64,000 bases of DNA from Halomonas caseinilytica (GCF_001662305.1 NZ_BDEP01000002.1:183035-247034), one strand, 5' to 3'. Shown: positions 16,840 through 26,158, counted from the stretch's first letter. Made by a program: numbers and translations. Notes: generated by a model not told the origin, from the letters alone.

Positions 16840-18051
16840 TTAAATACCTGACTCAACTGTGCCACCAATATTAAAAAACCATCCAGGAACATCACCCTCA
16901 ATAGACTTAGCAGCCTTGATGGTTCCGAATGTATTGTTCACACCGAACCAGGATTTATCCTCAAGAGAAATGGAGCCATAAGACTGAATATGGCCACCAA
17001 CATTATAGATATGGTTAGCAGAAAGATCTATTGTATTCTGAGAGCCAATTACTCCACTAGCATTGTCTATCGAGTCTTTGGCATGAGCATACGTTGCGTT
17101 ACCCGCCTGCACACGCCCACGATTATAGAGGCTATGGTCAGTAGTCAACTCTAATTTATCAGCTGCATACAACACTCCTCCTCCATCGATATTGATATCA
17201 CCATAGGAGTCGATTCTGATATTCCCTTGAGAATCACTCCCGGAATTGGAATCTACATAGCCAGCTATATTTACTCCAACGCCTCCATAGTTCCCCGATA
17301 CCAAACGAATGTTAGATGCACGAACTCCACCTAGCTCTTCCACCGAAATAGCCACTTTTGGGAAATACCCTGAACTATCCGAGGAACGTATAGTACCGTC
17401 CGGACGCAAATGCCCTCTGTTGGCCACTAGATTGACGTTATTGCCTTCTATCCCCCCCTCCACGAGGATAGCATTCGCCATAAGATTGAGCTCATCGGTA
17501 GCAGAGGCATCCAGCCGCTCGCCCCCAGCAACGGTGATTTTGCCGTCATCGATCCGGTACCCCTTGAGTTCGCCATTGAAGGTGTCCGGCGCGCCCGCCA
17601 CCAGATCGAGCTGATCAATATGCCTAAATTGGCACCCATTGCAGGCGATTCCATTAGGGTTAGCCAGAATGACCTTGGCATCGGCGCCGGCTAGTTCCAG
17701 CGCCCCCCCCAGCTGACTGGCATTCGCGCCTACCACCTCATTCAGGATGACGCTTGCGGCATGGCCACCGAGATTGGCGTTGCCCGCGATGGCCCCCGCC
17801 AGTTCCGTCTGAGTCCTGACCGTCGAGTTGTTCAGCACCACGCCATTGGGGCCAACATTAAAGTCGGTATACGTATTGTGGGAAATGCCGTTGGCATCAG
17901 GCGCCACGATATCGACAAGAGTGGTACCGCTCTCAGTCAGTGAGACGGAAGTGCCGGATTGCGCGGGGTTAATGGTGATGCCGGCCGCCAGCGCGCTTGA
18001 CGACAGGGCAACGCCTGCTCCCACCAGCAACAGTGAACCTAAGGTTTTCAT
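16840..18051 (-). CDS. Short TpsA exoprotein 2 (filamentous haemagglutinin N-terminal domain)
   Basis: 403 residues and a clear paralogue of the next gene. A signal peptide ends SALAAG, followed by the TPS domain with NGISHNTYTDFNVGPNGVVLNNS, VILNEVVGA and ANPNGIACNGCQF. A beta-helix follows, and the same C-terminal block appears as SWFGVNNTFG...EGDVPGW. No toxin or repeat module is attached. It lies 13 nt after the TpsB gene, in the order transporter first, then two substrates. The coding strand has G-runs of eight (17703-17710) and seven (17452-17458) inside glycine codons, where slippage would truncate the protein. Confidence 0.85.
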   Translation of the reverse strand: MKTLGSLLLVGAGVALSSSALAAGITINPAQSGTSVSLTESGTTLVDIVAPDANGISHNTYTDFNVGPNGVVLNNSTVRTQTELAGAIAGNANLGGHAASVILNEVVGANASQLGGALELAGADAKVILANPNGIACNGCQFRHIDQLDLVAGAPDTFNGELKGYRIDDGKITVAGGERLDASATDELNLMANAILVEGGIEGNNVNLVANRGHLRPDGTIRSSDSSGYFPKVAISVEELGGVRASNIRLVSGNYGGVGVNIAGYVDSNSGSDSQGNIRIDSYGDINIDGGGVLYAADKLELTTDHSLYNRGRVQAGNATYAHAKDSIDNASGVIGSQNTIDLSANHIYNVGGHIQSYGSISLEDKSWFGVNNTFGTIKAAKSIEGDVPGWFFNIGGTVESGI

Positions 18052-18064
18052 AGCCAGTCTCTAT

Positions 18065-19834
18065 TCAGATGTCATAACGAAGGTTGAAATACAGAGGGTC
18101 TTCATCCCTGAAGCCCTCAGGATGGATCAATGATTTCGCGTAAGTGATTTCCAGTGAGAGATTTCCTCCTTTCAGTCCCAGCGTTGAAGATGCCGAGGAG
18201 AGCCTCCCCGAGTAAGTATCGTTATAGAGCTCTCCCTTGGCATGCCCGATGTCATACCCCAGTCCGACATAGGCGCTATCGACCAGGCTCTCCCAGCCGT
18301 CAACGGCATGAAAACGATGCACCAGTGACACCTGGTTTCTTGAATAAACCCCTGTACTGCTGCTGGTCAGTTGATCTCTGAACCCACGAACCGATGCGCT
18401 CCCGCCGGCACTGAACTTGACGGGGCTTGGCAAGACATCGTCCGAATACTGGGCAACCAGCAATGTTTCATAGGTAATATAAGCGTTCTTGTCGATGAAC
18501 CAGGGATACAGAAGACTTCCCGCCAGATTGAACCGATCATACGATAGCCGCACATCGCCCAACGCTTCAGCGTTATCATGATCGGCCCCCAGCGCATTGA
18601 TGCTCTTGGCCCAATTCAGACTGCCGTAATAGGTCCCATTGCCAAGATACCCACTGCGGGAAAGGCCAAGCAGCGCCTCGCTCAGATCAAAGCTCGACAA
18701 GTCCAGCTTGATGTTTTCAATGAAGTTCTCGGACTCGATTTTGTTGACCCCGCCCATGACGGAGGTTTTGCCATTACCGTCACGCTGCACAACGCGCTCG
18801 AGTCGAAGCTGCTGAAAGGTACTTTTCCCCGTGTTATCAAATGCCAGCACATCGGCCAGGCGCAGGGGCACCCTCGCCTCCTGCTCTTGATAGGTGTAAG
18901 AGAACAGCCACCACCCAAATGGAATGCTGTAACGGCCACCGACCTGCGTCAGTTCCCCCTGGTCGTTCACGCCATCCAGCGACTTCTCTCCGGACAGAGA
19001 CAGTTTATCCGCCAGCCCCAGCGGACTGTCGTAGGATAGATCCCAGACAGCTCGATGACGCCCGGTAGACACTTGTCCAGAATTGTCATACTCAATGCCA
19101 AGCTCAAGGGGAAAGTCTCTCGTTCCCTTGACATCAATGCGACTCGTGCCCAGAGCGTTCCCCGGGGCAATATCGACGGAGGTGCTGACGCTATCCAACC
19201 TGGAAACCTGATCCTGCAATTGCTCCAGGTCACGAATGTTCAAGGCATGGCGCCGTTCGGGAAGAAGCATCCATAGTTCGGAATCCGACAGAATGTCGGA
19301 GGAGACTTTTTCGATTTTTCCCTCGACCACCGTCAGCCTCAAGGTATTCCAGCGACGCGGAGACAGTTGTTGCTCCCCAAAATAGACCTTGGTGGTCAAG
19401 AACCCTTCATCGATGTATCGAAGGGTCAGATCTCGGCGCACCTCATTCAACTCGGAGAACGTCAAGCAGCGGTGTTCATAGTGACCGATACCGTCTCGCA
19501 ACTCCTGGCGTGTCAATGCAACATTGCCGGATATCTCGACCCTTTCAACAGGAATGCACCTTGCCGCATCGGCCTGACCCTCAGATGGCGTTTCACTCTT
19601 TTCCTCCTCCCTTTTCTCGGTCGTGAAGGATCTTGATTTTTCTATCTGCTGTAACTGATGGCGTTGATGCTCGAGCAGATCCTGCTGACGCGATTGATAC
19701 AGGCTATTGCTGCCCGCAGTCGACTGGCCCCAAACGGAGGCCGAAACCGTCAACAGGATAATGAACGTCATAGAGAGAAGAGGCCGATAGGCCTTACGGC
19801 CTACCGACTCCTCGAGAGGTTTAGTAGGCGACAT
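18065..19834 (-). CDS. TpsB outer-membrane transporter (FhaC/ShlB family)
   Basis: A 589-residue Omp85-superfamily transporter for two-partner secretion. After a signal peptide (ending SASVWG) comes a glutamine-rich helix and linker, then POTRA domains from about residue 90 (CIPVERVEISG, then LRLTVVEGKIEKV). A 16-stranded barrel fills about 215-589, with the L6 motif VRGF and a terminal aromatic strand ending LRYDI. It recognises TPS domains in the periplasm and exports TpsA proteins. The ATG at 19834 lies inside the last codons of the pilus tip gene, a coupling that makes the secretion genes an extension of the pilus operon. Two TpsA genes follow directly. Confidence 0.92.
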   Translation of the reverse strand: MSPTKPLEESVGRKAYRPLLSMTFIILLTVSASVWGQSTAGSNSLYQSRQQDLLEHQRHQLQQIEKSRSFTTEKREEEKSETPSEGQADAARCIPVERVEISGNVALTRQELRDGIGHYEHRCLTFSELNEVRRDLTLRYIDEGFLTTKVYFGEQQLSPRRWNTLRLTVVEGKIEKVSSDILSDSELWMLLPERRHALNIRDLEQLQDQVSRLDSVSTSVDIAPGNALGTSRIDVKGTRDFPLELGIEYDNSGQVSTGRHRAVWDLSYDSPLGLADKLSLSGEKSLDGVNDQGELTQVGGRYSIPFGWWLFSYTYQEQEARVPLRLADVLAFDNTGKSTFQQLRLERVVQRDGNGKTSVMGGVNKIESENFIENIKLDLSSFDLSEALLGLSRSGYLGNGTYYGSLNWAKSINALGADHDNAEALGDVRLSYDRFNLAGSLLYPWFIDKNAYITYETLLVAQYSDDVLPSPVKFSAGGSASVRGFRDQLTSSSTGVYSRNQVSLVHRFHAVDGWESLVDSAYVGLGYDIGHAKGELYNDTYSGRLSSASSTLGLKGGNLSLEITYAKSLIHPEGFRDEDPLYFNLRYDI

Positions 19835-20840
19835 CGACAACCACGCTATCCTGGTAAATGCCGCCCGAAGGGGTACTCTGATCTTCCAGTATCTTGGCGG
19901 TATAACGATACGCCTGAGAGTTCAGCCCATCGGCCTCCCCCGGATTTACACTGGCATCGGCACTGTCGAAGCGTTCGCTGCCGGTATTCCCCCAGCGCTC
20001 CCCTGTGGTGCCGTTTCCTTTATAGATCTCGTACTTGATGGCTTGAGTACCATCTATTTTTTGCATGCTCCGAACACCATCGACAGGATGATTGCCATCG
20101 CTCAACCCCACCGAATAGGCTTCCCCCTTGGCACACTGTACTTCAATGCGTTGTTGGACGGGATCAAACTCACCCACCAAAGGCGCCGAGCCAAAGTCGA
20201 TATTCGGCGCATTAATCTGGCAATCTTTCGTAACATAAAGCTCAACGTTTATAGTTCCTACCGCCCCTTGACCAAGCTCTTCTGGTTTGTAACAAATCCC
20301 CAGAATACAATTTGTCACAAGCCCAGGACTGGTATTCCAACCCAAACATATTTGGCCAACACCAAGTCCTTGACATACCTGCCAATACCATCGTACGGGA
20401 ATACTTCCCACGTATCGACCAGCTCGAACATTCGACCCAGGGATCGTTCTCAAATAGAGAGGAATGCCTTCTTTAGCACCACCAAAGTCAATAACTGAAA
20501 AATCAGAGAACTCTTGTACTTGTGTTGTCAAAGGTAGCGTATAGCCTGCATCTGTATAGACCTCAAAACCGATTTTTTCAGAAGGATATGCTTGATTTAC
20601 CAATTCAAAAGGGCCTGCTGACTCTGATTTCGAGAATATCCAGCGGTTACTAATAAACCCAAGATTTCCTCCACATACTATTCCGCCCGCACCACTTGTT
20701 GTTACTGGTTGCTCTCGGACAATTTTAGAAGTAGGACTACCAAAACCTGCATCTCCTACAGTTACATTACAATCAGCCCAGATATTGCAACTCCAGGTCC
20801 AGCCGCAGAGCGCGGCAAATATCAATATGATCTGACGCAT
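19821..20840 (-). CDS. csuE: CsuE-like tip adhesin of an archaic chaperone-usher pilus
   Basis: 339 residues with a signal peptide and two spore coat U (SCPU)-type immunoglobulin-like domains. The first (about 25-190) is the putative adhesin domain. The second (about 200-339) is the pilin domain, beginning LYVTKDCQINAPNIDFG and ending in a beta strand for donor-strand exchange. This two-domain build and the last place in the pilus set match CsuE, the tip adhesin of Csu pili. The ATG at 20840 has AGGA upstream and lies 19 nt after the usher stop. The gene is more AT-rich than the flanking chromosome. Its 3' end overlaps the TpsB start. Confidence 0.85.
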   Translation of the reverse strand: MRQIILIFAALCGWTWSCNIWADCNVTVGDAGFGSPTSKIVREQPVTTSGAGGIVCGGNLGFISNRWIFSKSESAGPFELVNQAYPSEKIGFEVYTDAGYTLPLTTQVQEFSDFSVIDFGGAKEGIPLYLRTIPGSNVRAGRYVGSIPVRWYWQVCQGLGVGQICLGWNTSPGLVTNCILGICYKPEELGQGAVGTINVELYVTKDCQINAPNIDFGSAPLVGEFDPVQQRIEVQCAKGEAYSVGLSDGNHPVDGVRSMQKIDGTQAIKYEIYKGNGTTGERWGNTGSERFDSADASVNPGEADGLNSQAYRYTAKILEDQSTPSGGIYQDSVVVDVAY

Positions 20841-20859
20841 GATTCCTGCCTCCCAAGTT

Positions 20860-23292
20860 CTACTGGCATACCAGAGGGCCAATGTTTGCGATTTGCTCGG
20901 AAACTTCCTTCATCTCGAAAGATGCATGACAACTACCGCCATCCGCCTTTTCCACCAGCAGGGAATTTTGCTTTTGGAGATCCTTCGCGTAGATCACGCC
21001 ATCCCAGCCGACAGGCGCCGTTGTTGTGTCGTTGATCGTGGCGACAGAACCCAGTGCGATAGACTGGCCTTGACTGTCCTGCAAGGTAACGGCCGCGGAA
21101 CGAATCGATTTAATACCGAAGTCGACCTTATAGCCCGTACGGCTCTTGATGGCGACGCGCTGCTCCACGGTCGATACTTCAGTACTCGAGGGCAGATTCA
21201 TCGGATCAATGGTGTATTTCGCATCGTAATAGCCGGTCGCCCAGGGGACGAGCACGGTACCGGAGGCATCCGTTTCTCCGATCAGCCGGTTTTCATAGCT
21301 AACAGGAATGCCTTCGTAGCCGGAAGCATCCACGACAGCAAAGGCATCCGTGATCTTGTTGGCGAGATAGGCATTGTCGCCCATTACGACGACCGAGCCA
21401 GAGGCATCGAGCCACTTGGTGTCCTCTCCCCCTTCATAGCCATAGATGCCGCCGCGCAATTGGGCATAGCGTGAGCGATAGGTAGCATCGGCCTGGTAGT
21501 AGCCATCATTGCCTTCGTTGTTGGTATAGGCCACATTGACCCCTACGCCACCATCACTGGGCACGCTATGAGAATAGCGCACGATTTGTGACGCCGTACC
21601 TTTATCGGGATGATTCGTCGTCGCGCTGACGCTTCCGGCCGTACCAATCGGCACACTGACCTGTGCCATTGTTGTCCAGCCACCATCATCGCCCATGTCC
21701 TTATTCGCCGAGAAAAAGGCACTGACGTTTGACCATAGAGATTTACTCCACGAGAGGTTTAACAGCTTGGTTCTGTCACCCTCGAAGCTCTTGATGTCAA
21801 AGTATCCCGCTCCCAGCGTGCCGATTTTATCGAAGGACATACTGGCATTGGCCTGCAAAGACTGATCGCTCAACCGATAGCCAGATTTGTACGAGGAAAG
21901 ATCCGTATACCCCGAATCTCGATCCGTGTACTGCAAACCAAAATTATAAGCTCCAGCAGAGTACTGGTAGCCGACATTGTACTGACTGCCACTTTGAGAC
22001 TCGTCATTATCGTTGCTATAGCTATAGGCAGTATTCAACGTCCCCAGCATGCCTAGCTGGTAGACACCCCCGAGACCATATAGCTGCAGCCCACTCGCCC
22101 CCTCAAGATGGCTTTCCAGGGTAAAATCATTTGTCACACCATAGCGAAAGATACCGTTCGCCACTGTCGAGCCATAAGAAAAATCCTTGGTGCCGTAGTC
22201 CTCCCGGATCTGACCGATTCCAAAGGAGTAGTCCGAAAGCCCTTGTCTCAACAAATCACTCGTGACGTAAAAGGGTACGGTGGTCGACACCTCCCGACCC
22301 AAGGCATCGCGCGTGACGACAACTGCTTGCCCCGCACCGTTGATATATGGAATATCCGTCAGAGTAAAAGGACCGGGATTGACATCAGTTTGCCCGGAAC
22401 GGTTACCGTTAATGAACAAGTCAACGGTAGAGGGCACCGCCGCCGATCCGCTGAACTCGGGAAGCGGGTACGTCACCAGGTCAGGACGCACGCCAAAATC
22501 GCGCGAGACCTGTACCCCTCCCGCACGAACACTGTTACTCCAGGGCAGGGAGCCGGAAACGAAATCGCCGGCTTGATACTTCCTCATGGAGTGCTGGTCG
22601 GAGTACTCCCATGAAGTATCATAGCGAATGAAATTATCCTGCCCAACGATCTCATCTCCCCCAGAAATGTAATCCTGATAAACTGAGGTTGTGGAGAAGG
22701 TTCCAGCAGGACTAAAGAACCTAATCTCATTCCACAGAGAAGTATTGGTTCCGATATCGGTCCGCGTCGTATAAGAGTCATAGTTAAAAAGCAGACCCGT
22801 ACCGACCTTGGCTTCCGTGTAGTTTCGGCCATCCGCCAGATTCAAACTCTGCTCGGGAAGCCATTCGGAAGGCACCGTGATTTCCAGTTTCTGCTCTCTC
22901 TCTTGATACTCGACCTCCACGTCTGTCAGCTGAGATACGTTGACACGCATGGGGGCATCATTGGGAACACGAATGTCATGCTCAACCAGGAACGACTTAT
23001 CCAGGAAGAAGTCATCGCCTTTTCGTATAGTTCGGTAAATCGTGCCCGTACTGCGTCCATTCACAATAATTTCTAGATACAGCTCGACCTCCTGAGAGGC
23101 CGCCAGGTCCGATTGACTTTGGCTATTGCTCTCTGAAGGGATATCAGGAATGGTACGAAAGCCTTCGGCCCAGACCACATTATGTTCTGCGGAAAAAAGG
23201 GCAACGCCGGCAACCAACGCCGCCCCCCTTGCCCGAACCAAAAAGCCATTTTTATTCTGAAACAAGAATGGCCAATTTTTATCTTCACACAC
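20860..23292 (-). CDS. csuD: Archaic-pilus outer-membrane usher (CsuD-like)
   Basis: An 810-residue usher of the FimD/PapC superfamily. A signal region is followed by the N-terminal chaperone-binding domain (VELYLEIIVNGRSTGTIYR), a 24-strand barrel, a plug domain (VDLFINGNRSGQTDVNPGPF, then VVVTRDALGRE) and C-terminal domains (YEGIPVSYENRLIGETDASG). It assembles and exports pilins handed over by the periplasmic chaperone. The start is a GTG at 23292 with GGGGA upstream, 28 nt after the chaperone gene. The order chaperone-usher-tip is that of csuC-D-E. Confidence 0.92.
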   Translation of the reverse strand: MCEDKNWPFLFQNKNGFLVRARGAALVAGVALFSAEHNVVWAEGFRTIPDIPSESNSQSQSDLAASQEVELYLEIIVNGRSTGTIYRTIRKGDDFFLDKSFLVEHDIRVPNDAPMRVNVSQLTDVEVEYQEREQKLEITVPSEWLPEQSLNLADGRNYTEAKVGTGLLFNYDSYTTRTDIGTNTSLWNEIRFFSPAGTFSTTSVYQDYISGGDEIVGQDNFIRYDTSWEYSDQHSMRKYQAGDFVSGSLPWSNSVRAGGVQVSRDFGVRPDLVTYPLPEFSGSAAVPSTVDLFINGNRSGQTDVNPGPFTLTDIPYINGAGQAVVVTRDALGREVSTTVPFYVTSDLLRQGLSDYSFGIGQIREDYGTKDFSYGSTVANGIFRYGVTNDFTLESHLEGASGLQLYGLGGVYQLGMLGTLNTAYSYSNDNDESQSGSQYNVGYQYSAGAYNFGLQYTDRDSGYTDLSSYKSGYRLSDQSLQANASMSFDKIGTLGAGYFDIKSFEGDRTKLLNLSWSKSLWSNVSAFFSANKDMGDDGGWTTMAQVSVPIGTAGSVSATTNHPDKGTASQIVRYSHSVPSDGGVGVNVAYTNNEGNDGYYQADATYRSRYAQLRGGIYGYEGGEDTKWLDASGSVVVMGDNAYLANKITDAFAVVDASGYEGIPVSYENRLIGETDASGTVLVPWATGYYDAKYTIDPMNLPSSTEVSTVEQRVAIKSRTGYKVDFGIKSIRSAAVTLQDSQGQSIALGSVATINDTTTAPVGWDGVIYAKDLQKQNSLLVEKADGGSCHASFEMKEVSEQIANIGPLVCQ

Positions 23293-23320
23293 CCTGAATC
23301 CCCTTTTTCAGAATATAGTC

Positions 23321-24067
23321 TTAGCCCTTGTTAATAATAACGGCGTCCCCACCGTTCACCTGAACCTTAAGCGAAGACTGATTGTTCAACCCATCAGGCA
23401 AAGGCCAACGATTCGAGGAGTTGGCAAGCACATACCCCAACAACTCATTCCCCTGAGAAACCTCATGACTACCGTTAACTATGCTGGCTGCAGTAAGCCG
23501 CACATGGTGATTCGACGAGTTACTGATCTCCAGCATATTGTCGACAATTCTCCAGCTAAGACCATCTTCCAAAAAGCCAGAGGAATCTTCACCTTCCTCT
23601 TTCAAAGGTTGCGCCCCCTCCCCATAAACAAAAAGGGGAATGGAATACCTCATTTGAAATTTCAAAAGTGTGCCTTGATTATCGGGATCTTTATTATTTA
23701 CAGGAACTTCATCCACAATGACCCGATAAGCATCTTCAACTCCAGGCTCAACGCTTCCAACCTTTGTCAGCCTAATAAGCTGTTTCTCACCAGCAGGCAC
23801 TGTAAACACAGGCGGACTGGCTATAATATTTTTCTGGTTCGAATAAACATCTCCAGCTTCCTGCTCCCATGAAAACGTCCGTACCTGAAGAGTAACCTCT
23901 TTGTTGCCACGATTCTCCAGCCATAGCCCAGTGGCGTTTTCTTCGGAACGAATTACCGGGTTAATCGGCCATATTTGAACAGAAGCCGCAGCCAAGGCAT
24001 TCGTTGTAAGCAATGCCAGCACCGCACCGATCAAAAATCTCTGCAATCGAAATGGTATCTTTTCCAT
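23321..24067 (-). CDS. csuC: Periplasmic pilus chaperone (CsuC-like, PapD family)
   Basis: 248 residues with a signal peptide (ending NALAAA) and two immunoglobulin-like domains. The first has SVQIWPINPVIRSEENATGLWLENRG and the G1-strand segment KFQMRYSIPLFVYG; the second begins near residue 160. It should cap SCPU-type subunits by donor-strand complementation and deliver them to the usher. It lies 7 nt downstream of the CsuB-like pilin gene. Confidence 0.9.
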   Translation of the reverse strand: MEKIPFRLQRFLIGAVLALLTTNALAAASVQIWPINPVIRSEENATGLWLENRGNKEVTLQVRTFSWEQEAGDVYSNQKNIIASPPVFTVPAGEKQLIRLTKVGSVEPGVEDAYRVIVDEVPVNNKDPDNQGTLLKFQMRYSIPLFVYGEGAQPLKEEGEDSSGFLEDGLSWRIVDNMLEISNSSNHHVRLTAASIVNGSHEVSQGNELLGYVLANSSNRWPLPDGLNNQSSLKVQVNGGDAVIINKG

Positions 24068-24074
24068 GATTCAA

Positions 24075-24602
24075 TCACCATGTAACGGTTAATGTTAGGT
24101 TGTCATTATAGCGTCCCGCAGGATTGCCCCCTGATAACTTCAGCTTCCCATAAAGCGGTATGCTTATTTGGTTAGCATCTTCTGCTACAATCATGATATT
24201 TTCATTCACCCCGACGGGGGTTGCCATATTGGCATCGCTATAAATAGAGTAAGGAATTAGGCTGCCACTTCCATCTTCGGCTATCATATTCCGCTGTCCA
24301 TTGACATAATTCTGACCACCATCAATAGCAGCGTTGAGAGTCACGCCCTCAGTGCAATAAAAAGAGACACTCTGATTCCTTATCAGCTCAGCTGTCTTTT
24401 CATCGGTTGAAAGGGTCGAGGCCGTTCCAAAATCCAGCGTTCCGTAGTTTCCGTTCGCCCCCCCACCAGAAACCACGCACCCTTCTACTATCGCGGCAGA
24501 TACCTCAAAGGTTGCGGTTGGAGCTGCCCACATAGGGTTAGTAACCAATATTCCGACGCAAGCAACGCAACAAGAGCATAAAATCCTCATACGATTCGTC
24601 AT
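24075..24602 (-). CDS. csuB: SCPU-domain minor pilin (CsuB-like)
   Basis: A 175-residue secreted pilin: a signal peptide, then an N-terminal extension with alternating hydrophobic residues (TATFEVSAAIVEGCVV). The SCPU domain has the cysteine pair (EGC...FYCTEG) and ends YNDNLTLTVTW. The position between the CsuA-like and chaperone genes matches csuB. A G7 run in the glycine-rich loop (coding strand of 24458-24464) is a possible slippage site. Confidence 0.85.
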   Translation of the reverse strand: MTNRMRILCSCCVACVGILVTNPMWAAPTATFEVSAAIVEGCVVSGGGANGNYGTLDFGTASTLSTDEKTAELIRNQSVSFYCTEGVTLNAAIDGGQNYVNGQRNMIAEDGSGSLIPYSIYSDANMATPVGVNENIMIVAEDANQISIPLYGKLKLSGGNPAGRYNDNLTLTVTW

Positions 24603-24614
24603 GTTTTGCTCTCT

Positions 24615-25181
24615 TTAGATCTCGATGGTTATATACAGCGTATCTGAATATTCGCCCGCCTCTGTGTCATGGGTAATATTGGCCATACCGTACAAAGGTA
24701 TTGATTGTGCACCACCATCTCCCTTGACAGTTGCTATAACATCGCCATCTTGCAGAGGTGTCGACATACTCACTTCATTATATACATCGTAACCTATACT
24801 ATTTCCTTCCCCATCCATCATGACTCTTGTAGCACTCACCCCTGCTTGGACCGTGTTCAAAGAGCTCTGCAGTAGCACACTGGCATCGACACCGGTGGCA
24901 CACTTCACACTAATTCCATTACCAGCTTCACCACCGGAAAGCTGGGTCGTTCTCTTGGCATCCTGTGGATAAAAAGAGCCGAAGTCCATGGTTCCAAGAT
25001 TTACGTTCCCTTCGCCACTTCCGGCCCCTCCCCCCGCCAAGAACTCACATGCGGGAGTGAGCTCCATCGTCACTTTGACATTCAAAACTGCTTCATTGGA
25101 GCTGGGTGTTTGTGCCATGGACACGGAGGCAACCGACAGAAGCAATAAACCAGTAACATAAGAGCAGTGAGAGGTTTTCAT
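24615..25181 (-). CDS. csuA: SCPU-domain minor pilin (CsuA-like)
   Basis: A 188-residue secreted pilin. Signal peptide MKTSHCSYVTGLLLL...VSMAQ, then the donor-strand extension VLNVKVTMELTPACEF and an SCPU domain ending YSDTLYITIEI. It is the first gene of the minus-strand pilus operon. The start at 25181 is preferred over one six codons upstream because it begins with a normal signal peptide and has GAGGG in front. Its upstream region is shared with the divergent major-pilin-like gene. Confidence 0.85.
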   Translation of the reverse strand: MKTSHCSYVTGLLLLSVASVSMAQTPSSNEAVLNVKVTMELTPACEFLAGGGAGSGEGNVNLGTMDFGSFYPQDAKRTTQLSGGEAGNGISVKCATGVDASVLLQSSLNTVQAGVSATRVMMDGEGNSIGYDVYNEVSMSTPLQDGDVIATVKGDGGAQSIPLYGMANITHDTEAGEYSDTLYITIEI

Positions 25182-25353
25182 GACCAACCCTCTAGACAAA
25201 AAACTTCCATTTTCAACCAGAAAAAGGATACGAATTAATCATGATCTTTGCCTTCACGTATATGGCGAAGACACTTGGCTGAAAAATTCAGTTGCCTCAT
25301 TCTATAAGCAGCAACATGATATCCTTTTCACACAAAAAATCTCCACGACAGAA

Positions 25354-25487
25354 TTCTCATTTCCCAGAAGAAAAATGAGATAGTTCTCATCCTGAGAGTC
25401 GTCATCCTGCTATGCTGCATACTCTGTGAGAGTATCCAGCTTATCAAGAGCAGAATGAAAAACCAGTAGGGATTTAAAAAATGAGAA
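25354..25487. promoter_or_regulatory. Shared control region of the divergent pilin genes, with TTCTCAT heptads and a palindrome
   Basis: The 425-bp AT-rich gap between csuA and the divergent pilin holds repeated heptads. TTCTCAT occurs at 25354-25360 and 25384-25390, ATGAGA at 25375-25380 (forming a perfect ATGAGA-N4-TCTCAT dyad, 25375-25390), and ATGAGAA at 25481-25487. A separate perfect palindrome, ATACTCT-GTG-AGAGTAT, lies at 25419-25435. LuxR-type regulators such as BvgA and RcsB bind paired heptads of this size, so these are candidate sites for the response regulator at 30593. Binding is inference. Confidence 0.45.
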
Positions 25488-25606
25488 TTTTCCCATAGAG
25501 GCGAGCAAGCGGCTCACCTATTCTAGGCAAGGTACTTTCAATCCGAAAAGTACAAACCAACATTCAACCGAACACCTTCCTATACTGAAGAGCAAGGCTA
25601 ACTACT

Positions 25607-26158
25607 ATGAAATTAAAGAATGTTATGTTGGCAAGCGTTGTTGGTGCATCTATGGGATTTGTTTCTCTTGCCAATGCACAAACAGCGCCTGTCACTGGTC
25701 AGATTGAGGTCAAGGCCACTGTCATGGAAGGCTGCGCAATTAGCACTGATGGCGGCCAAGGCGGGGGTAGCGAAACATCCTGGGGTGTCCTGGATTTCGG
25801 AACACTTCAACCCATTTGGAGCGAAGCCGTTAATGCAGAAGTTACCAGTTCGGTTAGCGGCGGAGCCATCTCGGTTGTATGCTCAGGAGGTGTAAACTCC
25901 TTTACACTGGCTCTCGATGGCGGCACATCGGGTGGTGCAGAGCGGCAGATCAGCACTGCTGGTGGCGACACACTCACCTATAACATCTATCAAGATGATG
26001 CCCGCACTCAAGCATACGGCATCAATAAGGCTGTGACATTCAACATTACCAATGGGCAGGCAGTTGAAGTTCCTCTCTATGGTAAGCTGAATGCTAACGA
26101 CACAGCTGCAGTTGCAGGCACTTATACAGACACCTTGACCGCAACACTGCAGTTTTAA
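25607..26158 (+). CDS. SCPU-domain major pilin (CsuA/B-like), divergent from the pilus operon
   Basis: A 183-residue secreted pilin: signal peptide MKLKNVMLASVV...ANAQ, donor-strand extension VTGQIEVKATVMEGCAI, a cysteine pair (EGC...VVCSGG) and an SCPU domain ending YTDTLTATLQF. By sequence it is the likely main shaft subunit. In Acinetobacter csuA/B heads the operon; here the gene is alone on the opposite strand with its own terminator, so its dose can be set apart from that of the assembly genes. AAGG stands ten bases upstream of the ATG, and TATACT at 25581-25586 is a possible -10. Confidence 0.85.
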   Translation: MKLKNVMLASVVGASMGFVSLANAQTAPVTGQIEVKATVMEGCAISTDGGQGGGSETSWGVLDFGTLQPIWSEAVNAEVTSSVSGGAISVVCSGGVNSFTLALDGGTSGGAERQISTAGGDTLTYNIYQDDARTQAYGINKAVTFNITNGQAVEVPLYGKLNANDTAAVAGTYTDTLTATLQF

